From: Candidatus Woesearchaeota archaeon
GTDB lineage: Archaea; Nanobdellota; Nanobdellia; Woesearchaeales; WJKV01
NCBI GenBank assembly: GCA_019323355.1
Contig: JAHWHI010000057.1
Location: forward strand, 1-12,147
Direction: 5' to 3'
Length of the DNA: 12,147 bases
Under the pieces are notes generated by a model that made no database searches, was not told the DNA's origin, and saw only the letters and a list, made by a program, of their open reading frames with translations. A program made the translations under genes and the position numbers. Shown here one piece after another: positions 4,652 to 11,448 of the stretch; within the stretch, counting starts at the first letter, position 1; every line of letters begins with the position of its first letter.

Positions 4652-7600
4652 ATGAGATCGAGGTGTAGATCCATACTGATTTTGGTACTTTTCACTGTTC
4701 TGCTTAGTTTGTCAGTCTCAGCCTTCTCCTATAAGGACTTATTCACAGGGCTGTTCGGCATGACTGGCATGCAAGTAGTCAATACTAGTACTAATGTTTC
4801 TGTGAGTTCTCCTAATGCAACTACATATGTTAGCACAAGCCCTGCAACCACTGTCACTGCTTCACTCACAAACCCTAGAGCGTATTGGGTCCTTCCTGGA
4901 ACGTTTGATCAGAGCAAATGCGGAAACGGACAGCAGGATCCTGGTGAGGAATGTGACGACGGCAACAATAACAATAATGACGGCTGTGATGCCAATTGTA
5001 AACTCGAATGCGGTAATGGAGTAATCACTCCTGGCGAACAGTGCGGCGAACCTGGACTGATATGTCCACCAATGATGGATTGTAATGCTTACAACTGTCA
5101 GTGTTATCCTCGCGTTCCTGAAGTAAAACAAACATGTTGTGATGGAGTTCTTACTCCCCCAGAAGAATGCGAGCATTCTGCAGGCGGATTCGCAGGACCG
5201 CCAATGTCAGTACCGCCATGCGCACCTTTCTTTACTCTGCAAGGAGGATTATACAGCAAAGTATTTTGCATAAATTGCGTCTGTCAGAATAAATTGCCGC
5301 CACCACCAGCTAACTATCCTCCGCATTGCGGAAATAATTTCCGTGAATCCGGAGCACCATATTACGAGCAGTGCGACGATGGCAACCAACTAAATGGAGA
5401 CGGATGTACTTATCCAATGTGCTGGCTGGAATGGTGCGGCGACAATCTGATCCAACCAGGCGCACCTGTCTTAAACTTAATCGGTTCTTTCCCGCTGATG
5501 CGAGAACAGTGCGATCCGCCTGACGGAAATATCACATGTGATGATTACTGCCAGGTCATCGGACCTAATGGAGGAAGCGGTATCTGTGGAGATGGAGTAG
5601 TACAAACGCCGAATTTTGCTGGTTTTACAGAAGAGTGTGATCCTCCTAATAATGTAAATTGCTCAAATAATTGTACAAATATCACTGCTGCTGCAAATGT
5701 AACTTTCTGCGGTGACGGTACAGTGCAAAGTCCGAACTCTTTCGGAGGAAATGAACAGTGCGAACCGCCAAACACTGCGACGTGCGATGCAAACTGTCAG
5801 AATGTAAGTTTGCCAGTTCCACCACCAGTTCCACCAGGACCACCAACACCAGGACCGTCTGGAACAGGAATCTGCGGTGATATGTTGATACAATTACCAA
5901 ATTCACAAGGAATATATGAACAGTGCGAACCGCCTAATACTACTGTATGTAATGCGACCTGCCAGTTGTTATTGCCAGGGCCGCCAGGAACTCCACCATT
6001 GCCTCCACCACCAGGAGGAGGGGTGCCAAGTCATTGTACAAATACAGTGTGGGATGGAGATGAATCTGATCTGAACTGCGGTGGATCGTGCCCTGCTTGT
6101 ACACCACCTTTATCATGCTGGACCAATTCAGATTGTACTACAAACAATTGTGATTTCACAAATGCAATGACTCCATTGCCACTGAATCCTTTAACAGGAC
6201 AGCCTTATACTATTGCTGAGATTCAGCTGCTTGCTGGACAGTCGTGGATCATACCTTATCAAGGGGTATGTGTTGTAGGAGTAACTCCATTGCCTGGAGC
6301 ACCACCACCACTGCCAATACCAAGGATTGATATTAATTTCAACAATGGACAGGATTTCTATATTGACGACACTATATTCTGTTCAGCGAACTTGTTTGAT
6401 CTGGAAGGAGATACAATCACATATGTCAATGCTGTTATCAGAGATTTCGGATTCTTCTACAATTACGGCTCTGACAATCTGATGACCAATGATTGTACTG
6501 TGCATACTCCATATAATGTGACCTGCACTTATTCAGTCGCAAACATCTTGGGACTGAAAGGATCGTGGGATTGTGATTATTTCTATGTAGATGACGCTAA
6601 TTCAGTCAACATATCAGTAAGTGATACTGTTGACATGCTCAATACTCCGCCTCAGATATTCCCATCAGCCAACTCTATATCTGTGCCAGTCGGAACTTTG
6701 ATCAACATTACAAATGTCGGAGTGGATCCTAATCTTGAGGATAATCTGACTTTCTCTGTGAATGCTGCAGTTGCAATGGGAACAATCGATTCCTCTACAG
6801 GAGATTATCTCTGGCAGACAGCTGCTGGGGATGAAGGAAATTATACTGTTGACTTTATTGTTGATGACGGCGAGGATACTGACTCAGCCTTAGTCTATAT
6901 TGAAGTGACACCTGTAGGTGCTGGCGGTGTTGGAACCTGCGGCGATGGTACTGTGCAGGCACCGAATTCCAATGGAATAAATGAACAGTGTGAACCACCT
7001 GGAACAGCTACATGCGATGCAAGCTGCCAGACAATAACTTCTGGACAACAGCCTCCAACTGGTGGCGGCGGAAGCAGCGGCGGCGGCGGCGGCGGACATA
7101 GTGCCCGACGTGCTGATCTGTATAGAAGTTATTATGGTACGAATTTGACAGTTGAGACCGGCCCTTGCGAACCAATGTGGGAGTGTAAGGATTGGGGTGT
7201 ATGCAAAGCAGATGGCAGCCAGTCACGTTACTGTGTAAATAATGCGCCTTGCCAAAGACTGAAAGCAAATCCTGAAGTCGGTCGTCTGAAGATTGAGTCT
7301 CGTTCCTGCGAGCATATGACATGCTTTGATGGTGTGATGAATCAAGGAGAAGAAGGTATTGACTGCGGTGGTCCTTGTGCTCAATGCCCAACATGCTATG
7401 ATGGTTTCCTGAACCAGGGTGAGGAAGGTATTGACTGCGGCGGTCCGTGCGAACCTTGTGCCTTGCCTGAGGAGTTGTTCCCAGCTGAAGTCAAACGAGA
7501 GAGATTAGGATGGTTAAGCTTGTTGTTATTGCTGATTGTCATCGGTGCTATTGCTGGTGTCGGTCTTTACACTTATCTGCATCATAGGAACATTTCATTT

Positions 7601-7897
7601 GTACGAAAACCTACTGTCTTAGGACCTGGTCCTGGAAAACCTGTAACATTGAAAGTAGCGCCTAAACCAAAAGCGCCTATCATGCCTGCAGCACCAATGC
7701 CTACAAGCAATGTGAAGAAAGAGATCAATAAACTTATATCACAGACATACTTTGAGCTAGATAATAACAATATGCGTAGGGTTAGGGAACTGACAGAGAA
7801 GATAAACCAGTTGTATAAACAATTGCCTGCTGGCGAGAAAAAGGATGTTTACAACAATTACATGACATTATTCAAAGATATCAAGAAAAAACTATAA
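4652..7897 (+). CDS. giant Cys-repeat surface protein with C-terminal membrane anchor
   Basis: 1081 residues. Signal peptide 1-24 (cleavage after VSA). A Ser/Thr/Asn-rich stretch (about 40-75) has several N-x-S/T sequons. Nine Cys modules of the CGNG-x-P-GE-x-C / CGDG-x-V-Q type (Myxococcus Cys-rich/DUF4215-like) start at C90, C120, C162, C226, C262, C312, C353, C408 and C763, linked by Pro-rich spacers. A different module ending DCGG-x-C-x-x-C occurs at 462-483, 891-912 and 915-936. An Ig/cadherin-like domain spans about 667-753. A Gly-rich linker (803-815) precedes a thrombospondin-1-like WECKDWGVC segment (843-861). One membrane helix (953-976) is followed by a Pro/Lys linker and a helical cytoplasmic tail (1020-1081). 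The topology is that of an extracellular stalk or adhesin anchored at its C-terminus; adhesion is inference. First gene of the operon; the next ATG follows the stop after one base. Confidence 0.92.
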   Translation: MRSRCRSILILVLFTVLLSLSVSAFSYKDLFTGLFGMTGMQVVNTSTNVSVSSPNATTYVSTSPATTVTASLTNPRAYWVLPGTFDQSKCGNGQQDPGEECDDGNNNNNDGCDANCKLECGNGVITPGEQCGEPGLICPPMMDCNAYNCQCYPRVPEVKQTCCDGVLTPPEECEHSAGGFAGPPMSVPPCAPFFTLQGGLYSKVFCINCVCQNKLPPPPANYPPHCGNNFRESGAPYYEQCDDGNQLNGDGCTYPMCWLEWCGDNLIQPGAPVLNLIGSFPLMREQCDPPDGNITCDDYCQVIGPNGGSGICGDGVVQTPNFAGFTEECDPPNNVNCSNNCTNITAAANVTFCGDGTVQSPNSFGGNEQCEPPNTATCDANCQNVSLPVPPPVPPGPPTPGPSGTGICGDMLIQLPNSQGIYEQCEPPNTTVCNATCQLLLPGPPGTPPLPPPPGGGVPSHCTNTVWDGDESDLNCGGSCPACTPPLSCWTNSDCTTNNCDFTNAMTPLPLNPLTGQPYTIAEIQLLAGQSWIIPYQGVCVVGVTPLPGAPPPLPIPRIDINFNNGQDFYIDDTIFCSANLFDLEGDTITYVNAVIRDFGFFYNYGSDNLMTNDCTVHTPYNVTCTYSVANILGLKGSWDCDYFYVDDANSVNISVSDTVDMLNTPPQIFPSANSISVPVGTLINITNVGVDPNLEDNLTFSVNAAVAMGTIDSSTGDYLWQTAAGDEGNYTVDFIVDDGEDTDSALVYIEVTPVGAGGVGTCGDGTVQAPNSNGINEQCEPPGTATCDASCQTITSGQQPPTGGGGSSGGGGGGHSARRADLYRSYYGTNLTVETGPCEPMWECKDWGVCKADGSQSRYCVNNAPCQRLKANPEVGRLKIESRSCEHMTCFDGVMNQGEEGIDCGGPCAQCPTCYDGFLNQGEEGIDCGGPCEPCALPEELFPAEVKRERLGWLSLLLLLIVIGAIAGVGLYTYLHHRNISFVRKPTVLGPGPGKPVTLKVAPKPKAPIMPAAPMPTSNVKKEINKLISQTYFELDNNNMRRVRELTEKINQLYKQLPAGEKKDVYNNYMTLFKDIKKKL
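5585..5962 (+). repeat. dispersed ~90-nt Cys-module repeats inside the giant gene
   Basis: Three 30-residue modules of the form CGDG-x-V-Q-x-P-N-x(5)-EQC-EPP-x(3)-CDA-x-C are encoded at 5585-5674, 5708-5797 and 5873-5962; a fourth lies far downstream at 6938-7027. The second and fourth are the most alike (both with NEQCEPP and TATCDA), although an Ig-like domain and other modules separate them, which points to internal duplication or exchange between modules. Confidence 0.75.
7322..7465 (+). repeat. tandem 72-nt duplication (24-residue Cys module)
   Basis: Two adjacent 72-nt units (7322-7393, 7394-7465) encode C-F/Y-DG-x(2)-NQGEEGIDCGGPC-x(2)-C. The protein core NQGEEGIDCGGPC is identical in both while several third codon positions differ, so the duplication is not brand new and the residues appear conserved by selection. 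Confidence 0.85.
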
Positions 7898-7898
7898 G

Positions 7899-8825
7899 AT
7901 GAAATTCAAACGCGAATACGAACTTGCAATCTTTGCGACTATCATAGTTATATCTATAATCTTCTCGCTTTACTATGCTGGTTTTACTGGCGAGTTGCCT
8001 ACTGGAGCACTTTTTGGTGACCCGGACTTCGACGGAATCTCTGCTCAAGTTGCAACAGCATGTGCAGCTTTGGCATGCCCACTTTGCGCACCGCCATATC
8101 CTCCTGGTGTTGATACTGATGGAAATGGTATTCCTGATAATGGGTGTGCAGCTGGGAGTTGTCAAGTTGCTGCAGGAATCGGGTGCCCAGAAATCCCGCC
8201 GGGGGATAATGATGCTGATTTCGCACCAACACAAATAGAAGTTGATGCATATGCAAGTTTTCTTATTGCGACAAATCCCGGAGCAACTTATGTCAATTGT
8301 GGATTGACAGGAGCTACTGCTACAACTTGGGATTATAATTGTTTCAGCAGTGATGGTTTCTCTTATGATCCTATTAGTTTGGCAGCAGTATTTTCTGGTT
8401 CAGCGATTTGTTCGGCAGCCCCGACTGGCCCAACGACATTTCAAGTTGCCTGTGCTTGTCCGGCTGGATTATTATCGCCTCTTCCTTTTAGTTGGAATGT
8501 TCCGATAGGTGATAGTCCTGTTCCCGGACTTTTAGATAATCGGATTGGCCCACCTGGCGTTGGATATGCTGTATCTTCAGATGACCCTACTACTTATGGC
8601 ACAGCCCTTTCAGGCTCTGGAACTTGTCCAGCTACTGCAACACCAGAACCAGAAGTAATATACACTGGTGGGGGCGGAGGATGTCCTCAGCCAGAATTGA
8701 TGACTCCAGAAGTAATGAAAATAACACGTGGGACTGATACTGTGGAAGCTATTGTTGCAGTCAGACATATTGAAATATTTAGAAATGCCGGAGAAAATGC
8801 AAGAGTAAGCGTCACTTATCCATAA
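7899..8825 (+). CDS. membrane-anchored surface protein, N-terminal fragment before in-frame stop
   Basis: 308 residues. An N-terminal membrane anchor (about 9-28, preceded by MKFKREYE) puts the rest outside. The ectodomain is Cys-rich (CAALACPLC, CAAGSC, CACPAG) with two Ca-binding-like acidic loops: DPDFDGIS (41-48) and DTDGNGIPD (72-80, thrombospondin type 3-like). After a GGGGGC linker (257-262) a beta-rich domain begins (TVEAIVAVRHIEIF...), and it is cut off at TYP by TAA 8823-8825. The same frame then continues open for 1497 nt, so this fragment and the 8835-10322 ORF look like one original gene of about 807 codons. ATG 7899 follows the stop of the giant gene after a single base with no Shine-Dalgarno, suggesting translational coupling. 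Family not recognised. Confidence 0.8.
   Translation: MKFKREYELAIFATIIVISIIFSLYYAGFTGELPTGALFGDPDFDGISAQVATACAALACPLCAPPYPPGVDTDGNGIPDNGCAAGSCQVAAGIGCPEIPPGDNDADFAPTQIEVDAYASFLIATNPGATYVNCGLTGATATTWDYNCFSSDGFSYDPISLAAVFSGSAICSAAPTGPTTFQVACACPAGLLSPLPFSWNVPIGDSPVPGLLDNRIGPPGVGYAVSSDDPTTYGTALSGSGTCPATATPEPEVIYTGGGGGCPQPELMTPEVMKITRGTDTVEAIVAVRHIEIFRNAGENARVSVTYP
8823..8825 (+). other. in-frame TAA splitting one reading frame
   Basis: The frame of 7899-8825 continues without shift after this TAA as Asp-Gly-Gln and then the 8835 ORF. TAA ends several other genes here (PepSY-like, signal peptidase, giant gene, 10324 gene), so it is a normal stop in this organism. A single-base change from a sense codon such as GAA, CAA, AAA or TAT/TAC would explain it. 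Confidence 0.85.
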
Positions 8826-8834
8826 GACGGACAA

Positions 8835-10322
8835 GTGAAGGTGAAAGATAATACTTATCTTGGCCAGCAAGAACTGGTCCCTCGAATCCCAACGCATCCA
8901 AATACTCCAGGAATCTTCAAAATTATATTCAATGTTAAGCCAGATGGAACTACTTACTTTGGACCTATTGATTTTTATGTCAAATTTGGAAACCATCCAA
9001 ATGCCTGCTTTCGAAAAATATATACTGAAGAAATTCCAGGAGCAATTTTTGAACAGCCACTTCCACCATGCACACAACAACAGATTGTAAATAGTGTTGA
9101 AGTCACTGCCGATAATGTAGCTGTTGATGGTGATTTGTTTTCATTTAATCTAAATGCTGAATTTACTCCGCCTGAGGATTGTATGTATACTGGAGCTGGA
9201 GATGTAACATTGACAACTTATCAAATAGTTGGTCCAGACGGTGTTTATTCAATGGATGATAAAAATGCAAACGGTGGAAAACTTGGATCTGATGGTTTTG
9301 TCAGTGGAGGAGGAATAAGATCTTATTTCCCTGACGGAGATGGAGCTGAACCTGGAGGGCCAGTGCCACCGTTACCTCCGGATTCTGGAGAACCTGATAA
9401 ACTAGGTATTTCGATAACTGTAGATGGATTTATTGATGGGATATATCCTTTCACTACTCCGGTAGTTATTACATTCCCAATCCCACGTATCACAACAACA
9501 GGAGTTCCGACAACAATCATTGATATTCCTGATAAAGATATAATTAATTACTTTGATATCCCGCCTGGCGATGTTCCGCCTGATTATACAAAAATACCAG
9601 AACCGATTCCAAATCCAATACCAATGCCAGATCCAACACCATTCCCAGATCCAATTCCGGATGTAATAGAAAGAATATTTTTCCCAGGTCCAACAGGAAA
9701 GTATCTAAAGCATTATGTTGATACTACCCAGCTTGGAGAGGTAAGCACTGATGAAGGGAAGAAGCTCGATGAGACAAAAGCTTTCCAGCTTACAAACGGA
9801 GTAGCAAACGGACGCGTAGAAGTTATCAGTCCTTGGGGAGGAAGAGATACAGTTGTCAGATTATTCCTTGAAACAGGCGGAGAAGAAGTTCCTGCATTGA
9901 GATCTGTTATTTTAAAGAATAAAGCAGTTCCAGATCTAAAAGTGTTTACAAAAGAGGCCCTTCCATTAGGCCAGTTCACAGTTGGAGGCTGGGGAAGCAA
10001 TATCGCTCTGAGAACCAATACAGATGGCGGAGCGTTCTACCAGATGGATTACAACAGTCTGAAAGATGGGCAATATTCATTGATTGCTGTATCTGGAAAC
10101 ATGGTAAAGATGTTTTATTTTGAGATTGCTAATGGACAAATCATATTCCTTAAAGTTCCTCCAAAGAAATTGATTGCTAACTTGAAACTGATTGCACGAG
10201 AACTTGGTGTTCCTGTATCAATCCAGCGTCTTGGAGAGGATGAAGTTATATTATACTACAAAGATCAGAAATGGAACAATGAGGCTGGACAGCAGACAAA
10301 AATTCCAGAGGACTTGACATAA
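8835..10322 (+). CDS. surface protein, C-terminal fragment after in-frame stop
   Basis: 495 residues if read from the GTG at 8835, but that GTG has no Shine-Dalgarno, and the product would lack the signal or anchor that its extracellular-looking content needs; it is best read as the continuation of the 7899 gene. First 75 residues: beta strands completing the interrupted domain (IFKIIFNVKPDGTTYFGPIDFYVKF, ending LPPC). Then beta-rich segments (85-170) with acidic loops, a Pro-rich linker, a Pro-x-Pro zigzag (255-276), and a C-terminal globular region (about 287-485) with VRLFLETGGEEVPALRSVIL, FTVGGWGSN and a final helix-strand unit. No C-terminal membrane helix. No named family recognised. 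It ends one base before the next ATG (10324), in keeping with the operon spacing, so the downstream part still sits in an orderly gene array rather than decayed DNA. Confidence 0.75.
   Translation: MKVKDNTYLGQQELVPRIPTHPNTPGIFKIIFNVKPDGTTYFGPIDFYVKFGNHPNACFRKIYTEEIPGAIFEQPLPPCTQQQIVNSVEVTADNVAVDGDLFSFNLNAEFTPPEDCMYTGAGDVTLTTYQIVGPDGVYSMDDKNANGGKLGSDGFVSGGGIRSYFPDGDGAEPGGPVPPLPPDSGEPDKLGISITVDGFIDGIYPFTTPVVITFPIPRITTTGVPTTIIDIPDKDIINYFDIPPGDVPPDYTKIPEPIPNPIPMPDPTPFPDPIPDVIERIFFPGPTGKYLKHYVDTTQLGEVSTDEGKKLDETKAFQLTNGVANGRVEVISPWGGRDTVVRLFLETGGEEVPALRSVILKNKAVPDLKVFTKEALPLGQFTVGGWGSNIALRTNTDGGAFYQMDYNSLKDGQYSLIAVSGNMVKMFYFEIANGQIIFLKVPPKKLIANLKLIARELGVPVSIQRLGEDEVILYYKDQKWNNEAGQQTKIPEDLT
9597..9662 (+). 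repeat. Pro-x-Pro zigzag coding repeat
   Basis: Encodes a 22-residue run in which almost every second residue is proline (PEPIPNPIPMPDPTPF and on), built mainly on CCA with alternating ATT/ATA and GAT codons. Probably a stiff extended linker between ectodomains. Confidence 0.7.
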
Positions 10323-10323
10323 A

Positions 10324-11097
10324 ATGGCAAAGAAAACAAAGAAGAGGCCAAAGGCAAAATCCCAGAAGGAGATAAGCAAGACAAAGATAGAGATACTTGC
10401 AGGTTATGTGCGTGACCTGCATAAAAGCGGTTATACTAATGACGAAATCAAAGCCTCTCTTAAAAGAAATGGTGCTTCTCCTGCACTGATATCAGCTGCG
10501 ATGAGGACAGCCAAGAGCGGAAAATCAATACGGCCAAGACTTCCGACTCTGAAACCTAAGAAAATTCCTAAGAAAAAGCCTGCTAAAAAGAAGCCGTTGT
10601 TCAAGAAGAAGAAAAAGATCATCAAGGAAGTAAAGAAGAAAAAGGCTGCGAAGTTCAAGGTCATCCAGCCAAAGACAAAGAAAACCTTCAAGAAGAGAAA
10701 GTTAAAGCCGTTCATACTTTTTATGATCATATTCCTTATAATAATCGCAGCAGTCGGTGTTTTGGCAATGCCAAAGAACTGCGGCCAGGACCTGGCATGT
10801 TTTGTTGAAAAAGCCAACAAATGTGATGGAGCAAAGTATTTTGCCAATATCGACAATGCTGAAGTCAAGTTCACAACACACGGATGCAGTATAGAGAAGA
10901 AAATAATCGAAGTCTCACGTGATGAGCCTAAGGATGTGAGGAATATCTTCACAGGTATGGCAATGGTATGTAAATATGAACGAGGACAGTTCAGCACACA
11001 ATATACTGATGGGATCTCCGGAGGTATTGATACCTGTTCTGGAGAACTGGCAAACGTGATAGATAAGTTAACAACTGTTAAAGAAATCTCAGGTTAA
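10324..11097 (+). CDS. single-pass membrane protein with Lys-rich cytoplasmic tail and six-Cys ectodomain
   Basis: 257 residues, no signal peptide. Residues 1-20 are basic; 21-62 form a small helical unit (ILAGYVRDLHKSGYTNDEIKASL then SPALISAAMR), like the short two-helix modules often seen in DPANN membrane proteins. Residues 66-128 are extremely Lys-rich with Pro/Lys repeats (KKKPAKKKPLFKKKKK). One membrane helix spans about 129-149. The positive-inside rule puts the lysine tail in the cytoplasm and the C-terminal domain outside. The outer domain has six cysteines (C153, C159, C167, C188, C216, C238), probably three disulfides, in a compact fold of about 100 residues. Family not recognised. 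It starts one base after the preceding stop, without a Shine-Dalgarno. The basic tail could contact nucleic acid, acidic proteins or lipid head groups; none is shown. Confidence 0.88.
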   Translation: MAKKTKKRPKAKSQKEISKTKIEILAGYVRDLHKSGYTNDEIKASLKRNGASPALISAAMRTAKSGKSIRPRLPTLKPKKIPKKKPAKKKPLFKKKKKIIKEVKKKKAAKFKVIQPKTKKTFKKRKLKPFILFMIIFLIIIAAVGVLAMPKNCGQDLACFVEKANKCDGAKYFANIDNAEVKFTTHGCSIEKKIIEVSRDEPKDVRNIFTGMAMVCKYERGQFSTQYTDGISGGIDTCSGELANVIDKLTTVKEISG

Positions 11098-11098
11098 A

Positions 11099-11428
11099 AT
11101 GGATCATAGAGCATTAGTTTTTTTAATTGTGGCGATTGTTGTTTTTACTCTAGTCCATACTTTTATCTTTGTCACTGATATTTCTGCACCAACAGGTGCT
11201 GCGTATTCTGGGTTTGTCAATGACAGATTGATAAGCATATCTGCGCCTGATATGTATGGTTTATCTACTATAACCGGGCAGGCTGGAGCTGTAGAGCCTT
11301 ATGCAAAGGTTATTATAACTAATCTGCAGAACAGGGAGCAAGTCTATACATATGCTGACGAAGCCGGAAGCTTCCAGATGGAGATGATCGCTTCTGGATT
11401 AGATTATCTAAGAATAGAAACAGAATAA
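11099..11428 (+). CDS. small N-terminally anchored Ig-like protein
   Basis: 109 residues. N-terminal membrane helix about 5-25 (LVFLIVAIVVFTLVHTFIFV), uncleaved in appearance, then a short spacer with TGAAYSG and a beta-rich domain (about 55-109): TGQAGAVEPYAKVIITN, then QVYTYADEAGSFQMEMI and DYLRIETE. This resembles the small Ig-like/carboxypeptidase-regulatory-like beta sandwich (A-x-V-x-I-x-N ... G-S-F) common in surface proteins. The domain is short, and the protein ends right after the last strand. It begins one base after the 10324 gene stops and is the last gene of the run. Its domain resembles the C-terminus of the convergent gene at 11449-12147. Product name is descriptive only. Confidence 0.8.
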   Translation: MDHRALVFLIVAIVVFTLVHTFIFVTDISAPTGAAYSGFVNDRLISISAPDMYGLSTITGQAGAVEPYAKVIITNLQNREQVYTYADEAGSFQMEMIASGLDYLRIETE

Positions 11429-11448
11429 AAAAAAGAATTCTGAAAAAA
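11429..11448 (-). terminator. U-rich terminator for the minus-strand edge gene
   Basis: On the minus strand, directly after the TAA at 11449-11451, the sequence is T6, then CAGAATTC, then T8. This matches the U-tract form of archaeal terminators. It fills the whole 20-nt gap between the convergent genes; no comparable T-tract exists for the plus-strand operon, whose end is purine-rich. Confidence 0.5.

Noticed and set aside
8823..8825. Stop-codon reassignment or recoding to pyrrolysine/selenocysteine
   Set aside because: The codon is TAA, which also ends several normal genes here; no recoding signal is recognisable.
10431..10997. 188-codon minus-strand ORF
   Set aside because: It is the antisense shadow of the 10324 gene; its Phe-rich stretch is the complement of the lysine codons.
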